Assembly (NCBI GenBank): GCA_023390655.1
Contig: JAEWCL010000019.1
Span: 124,001-188,000 of the forward strand
Direction of reading: 5' to 3'
Origin: Bacillota bacterium
GTDB lineage: Bacteria > Bacillota > Clostridia > Christensenellales > CAG-138
Length of the DNA: 64,000 bases
The translations under genes were made by a program, and so were the position numbers. Each line of letters opens with the position of its first letter. The stretch's first letter is position 1. The notes beneath the pieces are model-generated. The model ran no database searches. It saw nothing but the letters and a program-made list of their open reading frames with translations, and was not told the origin of the DNA. Below, piece by piece: positions 1 through 9,003 of this stretch.

Positions 1-98
1 TTCGCCGCAAAAGCGCGGGTTATATACAAACAAGCGGTTCTAACGTCCTGTGATAACAAGATTCCCCAGAGGAACCGTTTATGCACAGGCGGCACAAT

Positions 99-857
99 TT
101 ATGCAAGGGGATTCCGCTTGGGCATAACAGGGCAGCTCCAGCGCAGCAGTTCGCCGCCAAACGGCTCCGCCGCACGGATCGCGCGGGTGGTCAGGGCGTC
201 TACATCCGGCGCATGGAGTGCGGACAGCGCATGGATGGTGAGCACATGCGGCAGGTCATATTCCGGCCGGAACTGCGGCTCGCCAATGGCAAAGCCCGCG
301 TTCTTTGCATCATCCTGGAATAGAAGCCGAGTCTGTTCGCTCTGGAAGCACATAAAAAATGTGAGCCTGCGCACGAACACAAGGCCGTCCCCGCTCTTCT
401 TCATGCGCGCAATTAGCTCCCGGTTCAATACGGTCTGGTATTTTGCGGCGTCAGGCAACAGCAGCGCGTGGTAGGTCAGCCAGTCCGGTTCCTCGGCGGA
501 GCCGGGGGATACCAGGAGAAGCCGCTCCTTCCCGGCGATCATGTCCATGGCTTCGAGCGCGTCTTCAGGGTCCTGTACATAAAAGTAATACTGCCGCAGC
601 GCGTCCATATGGATCACGCCGACATAACAGGCATCTGAAAGCGCGCGCATCAGCTTGCGTTCGAGGCTGTTGAGGCGGCGCAGCTCCCGCGGGGTAAAGC
701 CTTCCACGTCCGCTTCCCGTGGGGCAAGGGCGCAATAGAGCAGCGTTTCATAGCCCGCTATCGGCTCGGCGTACCCGGTATCCACCGTAAAGTACGCCTG
801 CTTTCCCTGCACGGGCCACTCATAGCTAAAAAAGGTATCTTCGGCTTTTTTGCGCAT
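99..857 (-). CDS. DUF695/RraB-like domain protein
   Basis: A 252-residue soluble protein with no signal peptide. The first half (to about residue 120) has the look of DUF695, with a PRELRRLNSLERKLMRAL segment. The second half (about 145-200), with its short motif GDGLVFVRRLTFFMCF, resembles the RraB/DUF1260 fold known from regulators of RNase E; RNase E inhibition is established only for proteobacterial RraB, so the role here is unknown. The ATG at 857 is chosen over the upstream TTG because an AAGGAG lies 5 bases before it. It stands alone, downstream of pepF in the same direction. The family assignment comes from remembered motifs and is moderate. Confidence 0.65.
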   Translation of the reverse strand: MRKKAEDTFFSYEWPVQGKQAYFTVDTGYAEPIAGYETLLYCALAPREADVEGFTPRELRRLNSLERKLMRALSDACYVGVIHMDALRQYYFYVQDPEDALEAMDMIAGKERLLLVSPGSAEEPDWLTYHALLLPDAAKYQTVLNRELIARMKKSGDGLVFVRRLTFFMCFQSEQTRLLFQDDAKNAGFAIGEPQFRPEYDLPHVLTIHALSALHAPDVDALTTRAIRAAEPFGGELLRWSCPVMPKRNPLA

Positions 858-1005
858 ACTGCTCCTTTTTTTCAACCTGCTCTTAAAATATCATTTTATC
901 AGCAGGTGGGCAAGCATGCAAGTAAGACGGCCCGGGCCGCGGCCCGCGGCGTGTGAAGCTTTGGTGAACAAGGGGGTGTTGCTGGCGCGGTATGACAAAG
1001 AGGAA

Positions 1006-1026
1006 GCCCCGCCTGAGAGGCGGGGC
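1006..1026 (-). terminator. Hairpin after pepF
   Basis: A GC-rich stem (GCCCCGCCT / AGGCGGGGC) with a three-base loop, 19 bases after the pepF stop. On the minus strand it is followed by a pyrimidine-rich TTCCTCTTTGT tract, so it is a plausible Rho-independent terminator. Confidence 0.6.
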
Positions 1027-1044
1027 CGTAGGATATCCGTTCTG

Positions 1045-2829
1045 TTATTTGAGCAATTCCGCCAGCTCATCGACAGCGCTGTCAAACGCGTCGAGCGAGG
1101 TGAGGATGCTTTCGGGCTTTGTGAGGTCCACGCCCGCTTTTTGCAGCAGGGCGATGGGGAAATCGCTGCCGCCGCTCTTGAGGAAGGCGAGATACTGCTC
1201 CAGGCCATGCCCTTCCAGGATGCCATGCGCGAGGGCGACTGCCGCGCAGAAGCCGGTGGCGTACTGGTACACATAGAACGCGTTGTAGAAGTGCGGGATG
1301 CGCGCCCACTCGATGCGGATTTCATCATCCACCACCACGCCGGGGTAGAAGAGCTCATTGAGCTTGCCGTATTCCTCGCACAACGCGTCCACAGTAAGCG
1401 GCTCGCCCGCTTCGCACATGTAGTGTGTCTTCTGCTCGAACGCGGCAAACATCGTCTGGCGGTAGACGGTGGTGCGGAACTGCTCCAAATAGTGGTTGAT
1501 GAGGTACGCGCGCCTTGCGGGATCGGTCTCCGTTTGTAAGAGATGGCGGGTCAGGAGCACCTCGTTCACAGTGGAGGCGACTTCCGCGGCCATGATCTTA
1601 TACTGCGCGTCATGGTAGGGAAGGCTGGTATCCGAATAATAGGAATGCAGCGCGTGCCCAAGCTCATGCGCCACCGTGAAGGCGTAATCTTCTTCTTCCT
1701 GGTAGTTCAGCAGCACATACGGGTGCGTGCCGTACGCACCCCAGGAATACGCGCCCGTGGTCTTGCCCCTGTTTTGCGGGACGTCGATCCAGCGCTCGCT
1801 GTAGGCAACGTCGAGCATCTTTCCATAGTCTTCGCCCAAAGGCTTTAACGCTTCCTTGACGAGCGCTTTCGCGTCCTCATAGGAAAGCTTCTTGGGCGTT
1901 GCGGGGACGATGGGCACGTACAGGTCGTACATATAAAGCTGGCTTACGCCCAGCGCCTTTTTACGCAGCTCCAGGTATTTCTCAATGGAGGTCAGGCGGC
2001 TCTTGATGGCCTCGACCAGCCCATCATAGACTGCAAGCGGCACGTTGGAAGAAAATAGCGCCGCGCCGATGGCGCTCTCATAGCTGCGCGCCCTCGCAAA
2101 GAACACATCGGTTTTCACGCTTGCGGCGTAGGAGGCGGCGAGCGTGTTCTTCAAACTTAAATAAGAAGCGTAGAGCGCGTGGTACGCGTTTTTGCGCACC
2201 TCGCGGTTCTTGCTCTCTAAAAAGCTTCTGTAATTGCCCTGTGTCAGCTCTACCGTATCGCCGTCGTCGTCCGTCACGCTGCCAAAGCGGATATCGGCGT
2301 TGTTGAGCATGGTGAATACAGAATCTGCCGCAGCCAGCGGCTCGCCCGCAAGCGCCATCAGCTTTTCTTCGTTCGCGGTGAGCGTGTGCGGCCTGCGGCG
2401 CACAAGGTTGTTGAGCACGCGGCGGTATTCCGAAAGTGTGGGCGAATCGATCCAGCCCTGCAGCGTCGCGGGATCGACCGCAAGGATTTCCGGCGTCATA
2501 AAGGAAGAGGCCGCGCCGTACGCCACGCTCTGCTGCATGGCGCGGTCGGTCATGCCCTGGTATTTTGCAACGGCATTGTCCTCATCCCGGTGCATGTGGG
2601 CGTATACATAAAGCCGCTCCAGCTTCAGGGAAATGGCGCTTTCCTCTTTTAATGCGTGCAGAAGCGCTTCGGCGCTTTGAAAGGTGCCCGAAAGCTTGGA
2701 AAATGCGGCAATCTCCTGCTGCACTGCTTTAAACTCCGCCTCCCACGCTTCATCCGAAGCGTACATTGCGGTCAAATCCCAGGTCAAAGCGACGTCAAGC
2801 TCCTGGCGCGCGGGTAGTGTTTTTGCCAT
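1045..2829 (-). CDS. pepF: Oligoendopeptidase F (M3 family)
   Basis: A 594-residue cytoplasmic zinc metallopeptidase that cuts short oligopeptides. The thermolysin-type zinc motif HELGH is at residues 388-392 (TVAHELGHALHSYYSD) inside a typical M3B catalytic domain, and the N-terminal segment (VALTWDLTAMYASDEAWE) is characteristic of PepF. Length is normal for the family. The start at 2829 is preferred over an upstream in-frame codon because AGGAGG lies 5 bases upstream and the protein then begins MAKTLPARQ. A TTGAAA-N17-TGATAT pair read on the minus strand from 2902 is a possible promoter. It stands alone, with its own terminator. Confidence 0.95.
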   Translation of the reverse strand: MAKTLPARQELDVALTWDLTAMYASDEAWEAEFKAVQQEIAAFSKLSGTFQSAEALLHALKEESAISLKLERLYVYAHMHRDEDNAVAKYQGMTDRAMQQSVAYGAASSFMTPEILAVDPATLQGWIDSPTLSEYRRVLNNLVRRRPHTLTANEEKLMALAGEPLAAADSVFTMLNNADIRFGSVTDDDGDTVELTQGNYRSFLESKNREVRKNAYHALYASYLSLKNTLAASYAASVKTDVFFARARSYESAIGAALFSSNVPLAVYDGLVEAIKSRLTSIEKYLELRKKALGVSQLYMYDLYVPIVPATPKKLSYEDAKALVKEALKPLGEDYGKMLDVAYSERWIDVPQNRGKTTGAYSWGAYGTHPYVLLNYQEEEDYAFTVAHELGHALHSYYSDTSLPYHDAQYKIMAAEVASTVNEVLLTRHLLQTETDPARRAYLINHYLEQFRTTVYRQTMFAAFEQKTHYMCEAGEPLTVDALCEEYGKLNELFYPGVVVDDEIRIEWARIPHFYNAFYVYQYATGFCAAVALAHGILEGHGLEQYLAFLKSGGSDFPIALLQKAGVDLTKPESILTSLDAFDSAVDELAELLK

Positions 2830-2935
2830 AAAAACCTCCTTTGTGAGTAAGCATTGGATCAATGGGGGCAGGGATATCAAGGCATAGTATGCCCCGTTTC
2901 AAAGGATCATGTGGACATGCCCCGCAAATTCAGGC

Positions 2936-3943
2936 TTAGAGTGTGCGCGGCCCCTCGCGCAGCTCCTCCGGATCGGGATCGGGTACAGAATCCGGATCAA
3001 TCACGGAGAGTTCCGGCCCATCCACGCGCGCTGCGATATCCACATACAGCGCCGTATAGAATGCGGCGCCATAGGGGGAGACAAGTGTCACCGCAAAAGC
3101 GAGCAGCACGGCAAGGAGCGCGGACATCCCGGCGACATTCTGCGATAAGAGCAGCGCGGGCAGACAAAAAATCCCCGAAAACAGGCACGCCGCAAGCATG
3201 TAGAGCAGCGTTAGGCCCAATATGCGCCCAAAATGCCTAAAGGCTAGCTTGAACGCACGGCCTGCAGCAGAAAACGCGAACTTTTTCTCATGCGCCGCAA
3301 CCGGGTAAATGAGCGCCATGAATGCACTCGCACAAAAGCCAAGCGCCAGCTTTAGGAAAAAGCCCAGCGAGAGGAAGGCAGGCGTGCGCATGATTGCGTT
3401 TGGCGAGTTAGAGAGGGCGGGAAAAAAGGAGAACACTGTACCGGCAGCGCCCAACGCATCTATTAAAGAAGTCACCATGTTCACTCCTATTTGCAGCACG
3501 AACAGTGCAAGGAATGTGGTGTAGAACCTCTTGAGGCCTATGGGCAGGGCGTAACGGAATAGTTGCCCCAATGTGCCTGTACGCCCTTCCATACGTTCTT
3601 CCATTTCCAAATAAGCCGTCCCCATGTACATGGGCCCGCACAGGAATACAACCAAGAGGAGAAGGGCGCCCATCAGCAGCATGGATCCCAGGATTCCGTG
3701 CACCTGCTGGAGGATGACTTCCGGCGACGGGCTACCTGACTGGCCAAACTGTGCGAAGCCGCTGATACTGATCATGGAAAAATACGAAAGCATCATCAGC
3801 AGTATGGGCAAACCAATCACCAAGAGGGACACGAAAAACAGCGGAAAAAAGCCTCGCTTGTAGAGCTGCCAGGCCATGCCAAACATCCCGCCCGTGCGAA
3901 GTGGTGCACGGGTGAGTGGCGGATAAGGCGTCATAACAGCCAT
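2936..3943 (-). CDS. Polytopic membrane protein, paralogue 1
   Basis: 335 residues with about six hydrophobic segments. It starts MAVMTPYPPLTRAPLR and ends in an acidic, proline-rich cytoplasmic tail (PDSVPDPDPEELREGP). The YPVAAHEKKFAF...GRAFKLAFRHFGRILG region recalls the membrane domain attached to some glycerophosphodiester phosphodiesterases, but no catalytic domain is present. The start is set by an AGGAGGT 8 bases upstream. It is 16 bases downstream of a close paralogue and clearly arose by tandem duplication. Function unknown; a membrane-integrity or transport accessory role is only a guess. Confidence 0.7.
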   Translation of the reverse strand: MAVMTPYPPLTRAPLRTGGMFGMAWQLYKRGFFPLFFVSLLVIGLPILLMMLSYFSMISISGFAQFGQSGSPSPEVILQQVHGILGSMLLMGALLLLVVFLCGPMYMGTAYLEMEERMEGRTGTLGQLFRYALPIGLKRFYTTFLALFVLQIGVNMVTSLIDALGAAGTVFSFFPALSNSPNAIMRTPAFLSLGFFLKLALGFCASAFMALIYPVAAHEKKFAFSAAGRAFKLAFRHFGRILGLTLLYMLAACLFSGIFCLPALLLSQNVAGMSALLAVLLAFAVTLVSPYGAAFYTALYVDIAARVDGPELSVIDPDSVPDPDPEELREGPRTL

Positions 3944-3959
3944 AATTGACACCTCCTGC

Positions 3960-4997
3960 TTAGAGTGTGCGCGGCCCCTCGCGCAGCTCCTCCGGATCGG
4001 GGTCGGGTACGGAATCCGGATCGACAATGGAAATTTCCGGCCCATCCACGCGCGCCGCGGTATCCACGTACAGCGCGGTCTGGAACGCGGCGGAATAGGG
4101 CGCAGCAAGGCCCGCCGCAACCGCGGTCATCACGGAAAGAAGCACAAACATCCCCCCGATATCCTGCCATAACAATAAGGCGGGCAGGCACAGGATGATA
4201 GAGGCAACACTCAACACAAGCGAAAGGAGCACCGTTGCGCCAAGCATGCGCCAAAAGCGCCTGACGGTGAGCTTGAACGCGCGGCCTACGGCGGCGAACG
4301 CAAACTTCTTCTCATGCGCCGCAACAGGGTAGATGAGCATCAGGAAGACGCTTAGACAGAGGACAATCGCCAATATCAGCAGCACAATCAGGCCCAGCGT
4401 GATGAAGAAGGAAGTGGGCATGGAGCCGCTTTCAAAACTGCGCAGCGAGAAAAATGCAGAGAACATCAGGCTCATCACGCCGACCATATAGACGATGAAG
4501 ATGACGACGCCGATGGCGAGGTTCAGCACATATTCCGCAAGAAACGTTGTGTAGAAGCGCTTGAGGCCGATGGGCAGCGCGTAGCGGAAGAGCTGCTTTA
4601 AAGTACCCGCGCGCCCTTCCATCCGCTCCTCCATTTCTAAAAACAGCGCGCCCTGATACATGGGCATGAGCAGGAACGTCACAACAAGGCCGACCAGGAA
4701 GATCAGGCCCATCGTGCCGAACAGGGCTCCGACATCCTGCAGCCCCATATCCGAAGAGACGCTGCTTAACTGGCCAAACCGGGAAAGGTCGCTTTGCACG
4801 TCCGTCCAAAACCCTATGCGGTCATATAGCGCAAACTGCGGAAGTGTCATCAGCAGCGTGGGAAGCGTGACAAATAAAAGGGAGAGCAAAAACATCGGGA
4901 AGAAGCCGCGCTTATACAGCTGCCAGGTGATGCCGAATATTCCGCGCATACGCAGCGGCGCGCGGGTGAGCGGCGGATAAGGTGTCATAGAGTCCAT
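3960..4997 (-). CDS. Polytopic membrane protein, paralogue 2
   Basis: 345 residues, first gene of the two-gene unit. It has the same architecture as its downstream neighbour: TPYPPLTRAPLR at the N terminus, about six membrane segments, a central MEERMEGRAGTL...FRYALPIGLKRFYTTF block, and the identical acidic tail. The last ~50 bases of both genes are almost identical, which points to recent duplication or gene conversion. The start at 4997 has a GAGG about 9 bases upstream; an alternative ATG lies three codons in. No enzymatic motif is visible. Confidence 0.7.
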   Translation of the reverse strand: MDSMTPYPPLTRAPLRMRGIFGITWQLYKRGFFPMFLLSLLFVTLPTLLMTLPQFALYDRIGFWTDVQSDLSRFGQLSSVSSDMGLQDVGALFGTMGLIFLVGLVVTFLLMPMYQGALFLEMEERMEGRAGTLKQLFRYALPIGLKRFYTTFLAEYVLNLAIGVVIFIVYMVGVMSLMFSAFFSLRSFESGSMPTSFFITLGLIVLLILAIVLCLSVFLMLIYPVAAHEKKFAFAAVGRAFKLTVRRFWRMLGATVLLSLVLSVASIILCLPALLLWQDIGGMFVLLSVMTAVAAGLAAPYSAAFQTALYVDTAARVDGPEISIVDPDSVPDPDPEELREGPRTL

Positions 4998-5100
4998 AGC
5001 CACATACCTCGTTTCTCTAAAATAGCGTTCCCCAATACATAACAGCAATCCACGTTCCAGTTTATAAGGCCCATTGCTGTCTTATGAAGGATACGGGCGT

Positions 5101-6489
5101 TTATTGCTCAAACAATTCCTGCGCAATGGCGGCGGCGGAGCGGAAGGAAAGCGGGGAGCCGCCAGTGACGCCGGCCGCTGCCGCATAATCGATGCAGGCG
5201 TTCTGGATGCTGTCCACATCCACATCCTTACCGTCGCGCAGCAGGGTAAACTGCACAAGCTCGATAAACTCCTTCAGCTGTGGCGGTGGAAGGTTGATGC
5301 GCAGCGGGAAGAAATGATCCTCCGCTTTTCTTGCGGCTGCACAGACGAGGAGGTTATTCTGCGTGAGCAGCGCAATGGAAAGCTGCGCGCGCAGCCGCGG
5401 CCACGCGGGATCCTGCGCGTCAAACTCGTCCAAAAACAGCAGGAATTTGAGCGGTTGGCGCAATAACGCGGGCAGCGCTTGCATCAGCCCCTCCATATGC
5501 CCGGGCGGGCAGTAGACAAGCCGGAGCTCCGGCAGTTCCCGCGCAAGGGAAAAAATCTGCGTGGTCTTTCCGGCGCCGGCGCCCCCTGTCAACAGCAGGT
5601 GCTGCGCCTTTTCGTTGCGCATAAAGCGGATGGCGTTGTGCATGGCCTGCTCGCGTTGGGTCTGGTAGAAGGTAAACGCATCCTCTTCGGGCAGCGCTTG
5701 CGTATTGAGGCCCGTAAGCGCGCCGCCCTGTTCCACAAGGAACAGCCGGTAGCGCGTAAAAATACCGCAGCCGCAGGTGGCGGCGTAATTCCACAGGTCG
5801 TCAAGCAGCAGGCCGCGGTCCGTTGCGGTATCCAGCCGCAAATACAATTCCTCAAGCGTGGGGTCGGCGGCATAGGGGGCCTTCTGCTCTTCCGTCTGGT
5901 AGCGCCAACTGATAAAGTCGTTTTCATCGATGGGCAGGTTGAGCGGCTCGGGCACTGCCGCGGGGACCGCCACGGCGGCCGGCGGCGCCTGGGGGAGCGG
6001 GCGGTTGGTGGTACCGCCCCATACGGCGGCGGAAAGCACGGAAATATTGTCCTTTGGCGGCGTGCGGCGGGCATTGCGCTGCTCGCGCGCCTTTTCGCCG
6101 ATCCACCGCTTGGCGATCACGCTGTTGAGCGTAAAGAGCACATCCATATGCTTTAGGTCCGCGCGCATGGCGGTCGCCAAAGGCTCATCCCAGATGCCGC
6201 GCGCGGCGGCGGCGGAAAACGCATTTTCCCGCTCGGTCAGCGCCCAAATGAGAAAATCGCGGAATAAATCCCCGCTCACGCGGCGGTAGCCGCCGTCTAG
6301 GAGCGCTGCGCAAAGCGCATGGTATTCCTTGGCTGCAGCCAAAGGATCCTGGTGCAGCAAGTGCGAGAGCATTGCGCCAAGGCACATAAACGGCGGCTCC
6401 GCCAACGCCTCCCTTAATACCGTAAACCGGTTGAGCGCGCCAAACAGCGTGAGGCAGCCTTCCTGGCAGGACATATCCTTGAGCGGCAT
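5101..6489 (-). CDS. AAA-family ATPase, DUF815-like
   Basis: 462 residues. The C-terminal half holds a P-loop (LLLTGGAGAGKTTQ, about residues 285-298) and a Walker B-like FLLFLDEFDAQD. The N-terminal half is helical and unrecognised. The layout matches the predicted ATPases grouped as DUF815, which occur widely in Clostridia; their substrate is not known to me. The start at 6489 is chosen for the AAGGAGG just upstream; an in-frame extension to 6621 has no such signal. It is transcribed divergently from the padR operon, with a promoter at 6586-6614. Confidence 0.75.
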   Translation of the reverse strand: MPLKDMSCQEGCLTLFGALNRFTVLREALAEPPFMCLGAMLSHLLHQDPLAAAKEYHALCAALLDGGYRRVSGDLFRDFLIWALTERENAFSAAAARGIWDEPLATAMRADLKHMDVLFTLNSVIAKRWIGEKAREQRNARRTPPKDNISVLSAAVWGGTTNRPLPQAPPAAVAVPAAVPEPLNLPIDENDFISWRYQTEEQKAPYAADPTLEELYLRLDTATDRGLLLDDLWNYAATCGCGIFTRYRLFLVEQGGALTGLNTQALPEEDAFTFYQTQREQAMHNAIRFMRNEKAQHLLLTGGAGAGKTTQIFSLARELPELRLVYCPPGHMEGLMQALPALLRQPLKFLLFLDEFDAQDPAWPRLRAQLSIALLTQNNLLVCAAARKAEDHFFPLRINLPPPQLKEFIELVQFTLLRDGKDVDVDSIQNACIDYAAAAGVTGGSPLSFRSAAAIAQELFEQ

Positions 6490-6585
6490 GCATTCGCCTC
6501 CTTGGTTTCGGGCAATTCCGCCTATGCACCGGACAGCTTCTGTTCCCTGCTCCGGTGGATAAGCCGCATTGCCTTCTATGGATAT

Positions 6586-6614
6586 AGTATAAAACAATTG
6601 CGCGAAAATGGAAA
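6586..6614 (-). promoter_or_regulatory. Promoter of the AAA ATPase gene
   Basis: Read on the minus strand: TTTCCA, 17-base spacer, TATACT. It sits about 100 bases upstream of the ATPase start and back to back with the padR promoter. Confidence 0.5.
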
Positions 6615-6663
6615 CGGACAACTGGGTTTTTTAAATTTTACTTATCTCATAGAATGTTATACC

Positions 6664-6692
6664 TTGACAGGCGAGGTATTGCATATTATGAT
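6664..6692 (+). promoter_or_regulatory. Promoter of the padR operon
   Basis: TTGACA, exactly 17 bases, TATGAT: near-consensus for the housekeeping sigma factor. Transcription would start near 6699, 31 bases before the TTG start of padR. Because PadR proteins normally repress their own promoter, the AT-rich sequence around the -10 is the likely operator. Confidence 0.75.
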
Positions 6693-6729
6693 CTATATCA
6701 CAGGAACAAAGTGGAAAGGAGGCGCCAGA

Positions 6730-7050
6730 TTGTCTATTACGGCGGATCTGATACGCGGCCATACGGATACCATCATACTCGCGCAGCTTCTTACAAAGGA
6801 CAGCTACGGGTATGAAATCAATAAGGCCATACAGGAAAGAACAGGCGGCGCGTATGAAGCGAAAGAGGCCACGCTGTACTCCGCGTTCCGGCGGCTGGAG
6901 GCGGCGGGTCACATCTACTCCTACTGGGGGGATGAGACCACGGGCGCGCGGCGCAGATATTACTCCATTACGCCCTCGGGCAGGGAGGCGTATGAAAAGA
7001 ACAAGGCGGACTGGCAGGAGGCCAAGACGCTCATTGACAGCTTGCTGTAG
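6730..7050 (+). CDS. PadR-family transcriptional repressor
   Basis: 106 residues, winged-helix DNA-binding protein of the short PadR-s2 type (SITADLIRGHTDTIILAQLL...DSYGYEINKAI...ATLYSAFRRLEAAG). The start is a TTG 7 bases after AAGGAGG; this gives the canonical N terminus of the family, whereas upstream ATGs would add an unrelated leader. It heads an operon with a permease-prefix-domain membrane protein and a DUF4097 protein, a common arrangement in which PadR controls an envelope-response module. Confidence 0.9.
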   Translation: MSITADLIRGHTDTIILAQLLTKDSYGYEINKAIQERTGGAYEAKEATLYSAFRRLEAAGHIYSYWGDETTGARRRYYSITPSGREAYEKNKADWQEAKTLIDSLL

Positions 7051-7061
7051 GGGGAGCAACC

Positions 7062-7733
7062 ATGAATGAAAAATTACGCGTAACGGTAGAACGGCTCTTT
7101 TTGAATGCGCCAAAGACCCGCAGGGCATTGGAGCTTAAGGAAGAACTTTTGGGAAACCTCAATGAAAAATACAACGACCTGACCGCCCAGGGCATGCCCG
7201 AGGAGGAGGCGCTCAAGCAGGTTGTAAACGGCATCGGAGATGTAGAAGAACTCATTCGCGGATTAAAGGAGACGGATGTTATGGATTACAGTGAAGTCCA
7301 GCGGCAACGGAAGAAAACGGCCATCGTGGTGACAACGGCGCTGGCGCTGATCATGGCGGGCGTGCTGTTCCTGATTTTAGGCGTGGCGGCGCTGCACATC
7401 AATCCCGTCGTCATGACGGTGGTGATGATCGCGTTTGTTGTGACGGCCTGCTGTATGCTCATCTACCACTTTTTGTCCCGCCCCAAATATGTGAAGGCGG
7501 ACGATACGCTGGTGGAAGAGTTCAAGCAGTGGAAATCCACCTCGAGCAGGCAGGAAGGGTTAAGGAAGTCCATTTCCTCCATCCTGTGGCTGACGACGGT
7601 GATCGTGTATTTCCTCATCAGCTTCCTGCTGCCGGGCACCTGGACGTTTTCGTGGATCATATTCCTGATTGCGGCGGCGGCGGAGGCGATCATCAAGCTG
7701 GTGTTCCAGCTGCGGGAGGATCGGCATGAGTAA
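7062..7733 (+). CDS. Permease prefix domain membrane protein
   Basis: 223 residues. Residues 1-70 are a soluble helical domain (ELKEELLGNLNEKYNDL...GMPEEEALKQVVNGIGDVEEL) of the type called permease prefix domain or DUF1700-like. Four membrane segments follow (about 87-108, 114-135, 170-190, 193-210). It starts 11 bases after padR with GGGGGAG upstream and overlaps the next gene by 8 bases, so translation is probably coupled. In related operons such proteins act with PadR and DUF4097 partners; the molecular role is not established. Confidence 0.8.
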   Translation: MNEKLRVTVERLFLNAPKTRRALELKEELLGNLNEKYNDLTAQGMPEEEALKQVVNGIGDVEELIRGLKETDVMDYSEVQRQRKKTAIVVTTALALIMAGVLFLILGVAALHINPVVMTVVMIAFVVTACCMLIYHFLSRPKYVKADDTLVEEFKQWKSTSSRQEGLRKSISSILWLTTVIVYFLISFLLPGTWTFSWIIFLIAAAAEAIIKLVFQLREDRHE

Positions 7734-8775
7734 CAGAAACAGCATCCTGATCCGCATCATTGTCTGGGGCGTGGTGGCGGTGATGCTATTGAGCGCGCTT
7801 GTCGTGCTGTTAAGCCGCAGCGCAGGCGGCCAAAGCGCGTTCACTGCGCCGGTCTGGGGAGATCTGCGCGTCATGCAGGAGGAAAGCTTTGCGCTTGACG
7901 CCATTGAAGACCTGGAATTTGATTTTTCCAGCATGAACATTACCGTATATCATACGGAAGAAAGCGAGATGAAGGTAAAGCTTCTTGCAAACCGGGAGCT
8001 GAGAGCGGATGAGCGATTTGTATCCTCCAAGGACAGTGGGCGTATTACGATACAGAACAAGCCGCTGATGCAGTCGGTTTTTTTCTTTTCTTGGTTCAGC
8101 GGCTTTAAAAAGCTGGAGGTATATCTCCCCGCACAATATCAGGAGAAGCTTTCTATTAAAACAAGCTCCGGCGATGTAACGCTTCCGGATGATACGCTCA
8201 ACCTCAGACAGATGCGTTTGCACGCAAGCTCCGGTAATTTGCGCGGCGGCTCGGTGCAGGCGGAGGAGGAAATCAGCATCGGGCTCACCTCCGGGGATAT
8301 CCGGCTCCAGGAAGTGAAAAGCGCGCGCTATCAGGTGCAGGTGACTTCCGGCAATACGAGTATCAATGCTATCGAGGGCGTCGGCTCCATCGGCGGCAGC
8401 TCCGGGGACATCCGCATCGGAACGCTTACCGGCGGGGAGCAGAATCTTTCCACAGCTTCCGGCAACATTACATTGGAGCGCTTTACGGGCAGCGGTACCA
8501 TTTCCACGCAATCCGGCGAAATCCGTATGGCAAGCGTGCTGCCCCAGGGCGATCTTGATGTGCGCGTTACTTCCGGCAATGTTTCTATGGGCCTGGAGAA
8601 GGCGGCAGCCGCCAAGGTGGAAGCCTCTGTGACCTCCGGGACGATCCGCTCCACAATGCCGCTCACTTACGGCCATGACGATAAGAGGGCTTCCGGCGAG
8701 ATTGGTGAGAACCCTTCCGCCATGCTTTCCATCCGCACCACCTCCGGGGGTATCCGGCTGTTTGAGGCGGAATAG
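7726..8775 (+). CDS. DUF4097-family membrane-anchored beta-repeat protein
   Basis: 349 residues. One N-terminal membrane segment (IRIIVWGVVAVMLLSALVVLL) is followed by an extracellular domain rich in regularly spaced TSSGDV/TSGNI/SSGDIRI motifs, the signature of the DUF4097 (adhesin-like beta-solenoid) fold. The ATG at 7726 overlaps the preceding stop codon and has GGGAGG upstream. It is the last gene of the padR operon. Likely a surface or envelope-stress protein; the ligand is unknown. Confidence 0.85.
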   Translation: MSNRNSILIRIIVWGVVAVMLLSALVVLLSRSAGGQSAFTAPVWGDLRVMQEESFALDAIEDLEFDFSSMNITVYHTEESEMKVKLLANRELRADERFVSSKDSGRITIQNKPLMQSVFFFSWFSGFKKLEVYLPAQYQEKLSIKTSSGDVTLPDDTLNLRQMRLHASSGNLRGGSVQAEEEISIGLTSGDIRLQEVKSARYQVQVTSGNTSINAIEGVGSIGGSSGDIRIGTLTGGEQNLSTASGNITLERFTGSGTISTQSGEIRMASVLPQGDLDVRVTSGNVSMGLEKAAAAKVEASVTSGTIRSTMPLTYGHDDKRASGEIGENPSAMLSIRTTSGGIRLFEAE

Positions 8776-8825
8776 CACGAAACAAAAACGGCGATAGAAG
8801 CGTTAAAAAGAGACTCAAAAATATC

Positions 8826-8862
8826 TTGCGGGGCATCCACCGCGGTGCTATACTAATAAGGG
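8826..8862 (+). promoter_or_regulatory. pyrG promoter with GGGC initiation tract
   Basis: TTGCGG-N17-TATACT, followed five bases later by a run GGGCTCG whose first G (8860) is at the expected start site. In Bacillus subtilis pyrG, low CTP makes RNA polymerase stutter on a GGGC start and add extra G residues, which pair with a C/U-rich arm of a downstream terminator. The same arrangement is visible here: the terminator's 5' arm at 8880-8888 carries CCTCC. Confidence 0.8.
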
Positions 8863-8879
8863 CTCGAAAGAAAACGCCG

Positions 8880-8910
8880 AACGCCTCCTGATAACGGGAG
8901 GCGTTTTTTT
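8880..8910 (+). terminator. pyrG: pyrG leader attenuator
   Basis: Nine-base-pair stem AACGCCTCC / GGAGGCGTT with a T7 tract, about 20 bases after the predicted start of transcription and about 95 bases before pyrG. Because it lies between promoter and gene it must act as an attenuator. The CCUCC in its 5' arm is the expected partner for a reiteratively added poly-G. Confidence 0.85.
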
Positions 8911-9003
8911 ATTTTTGCACAAACGGCAATCTCGGCTTTTTCAAAGGAGCAATAGCGCTCTTTTCGGACAAGCTGAAAAATATAATGCATACAGGAGGAA
9001 CGT

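Noticed and set aside
1..98. Loose inverted repeat AAGCGGTTC / GAACCGTTT near the window start
   Set aside because: The loop is about 30 bases long and no T tract follows; not supported as a terminator.
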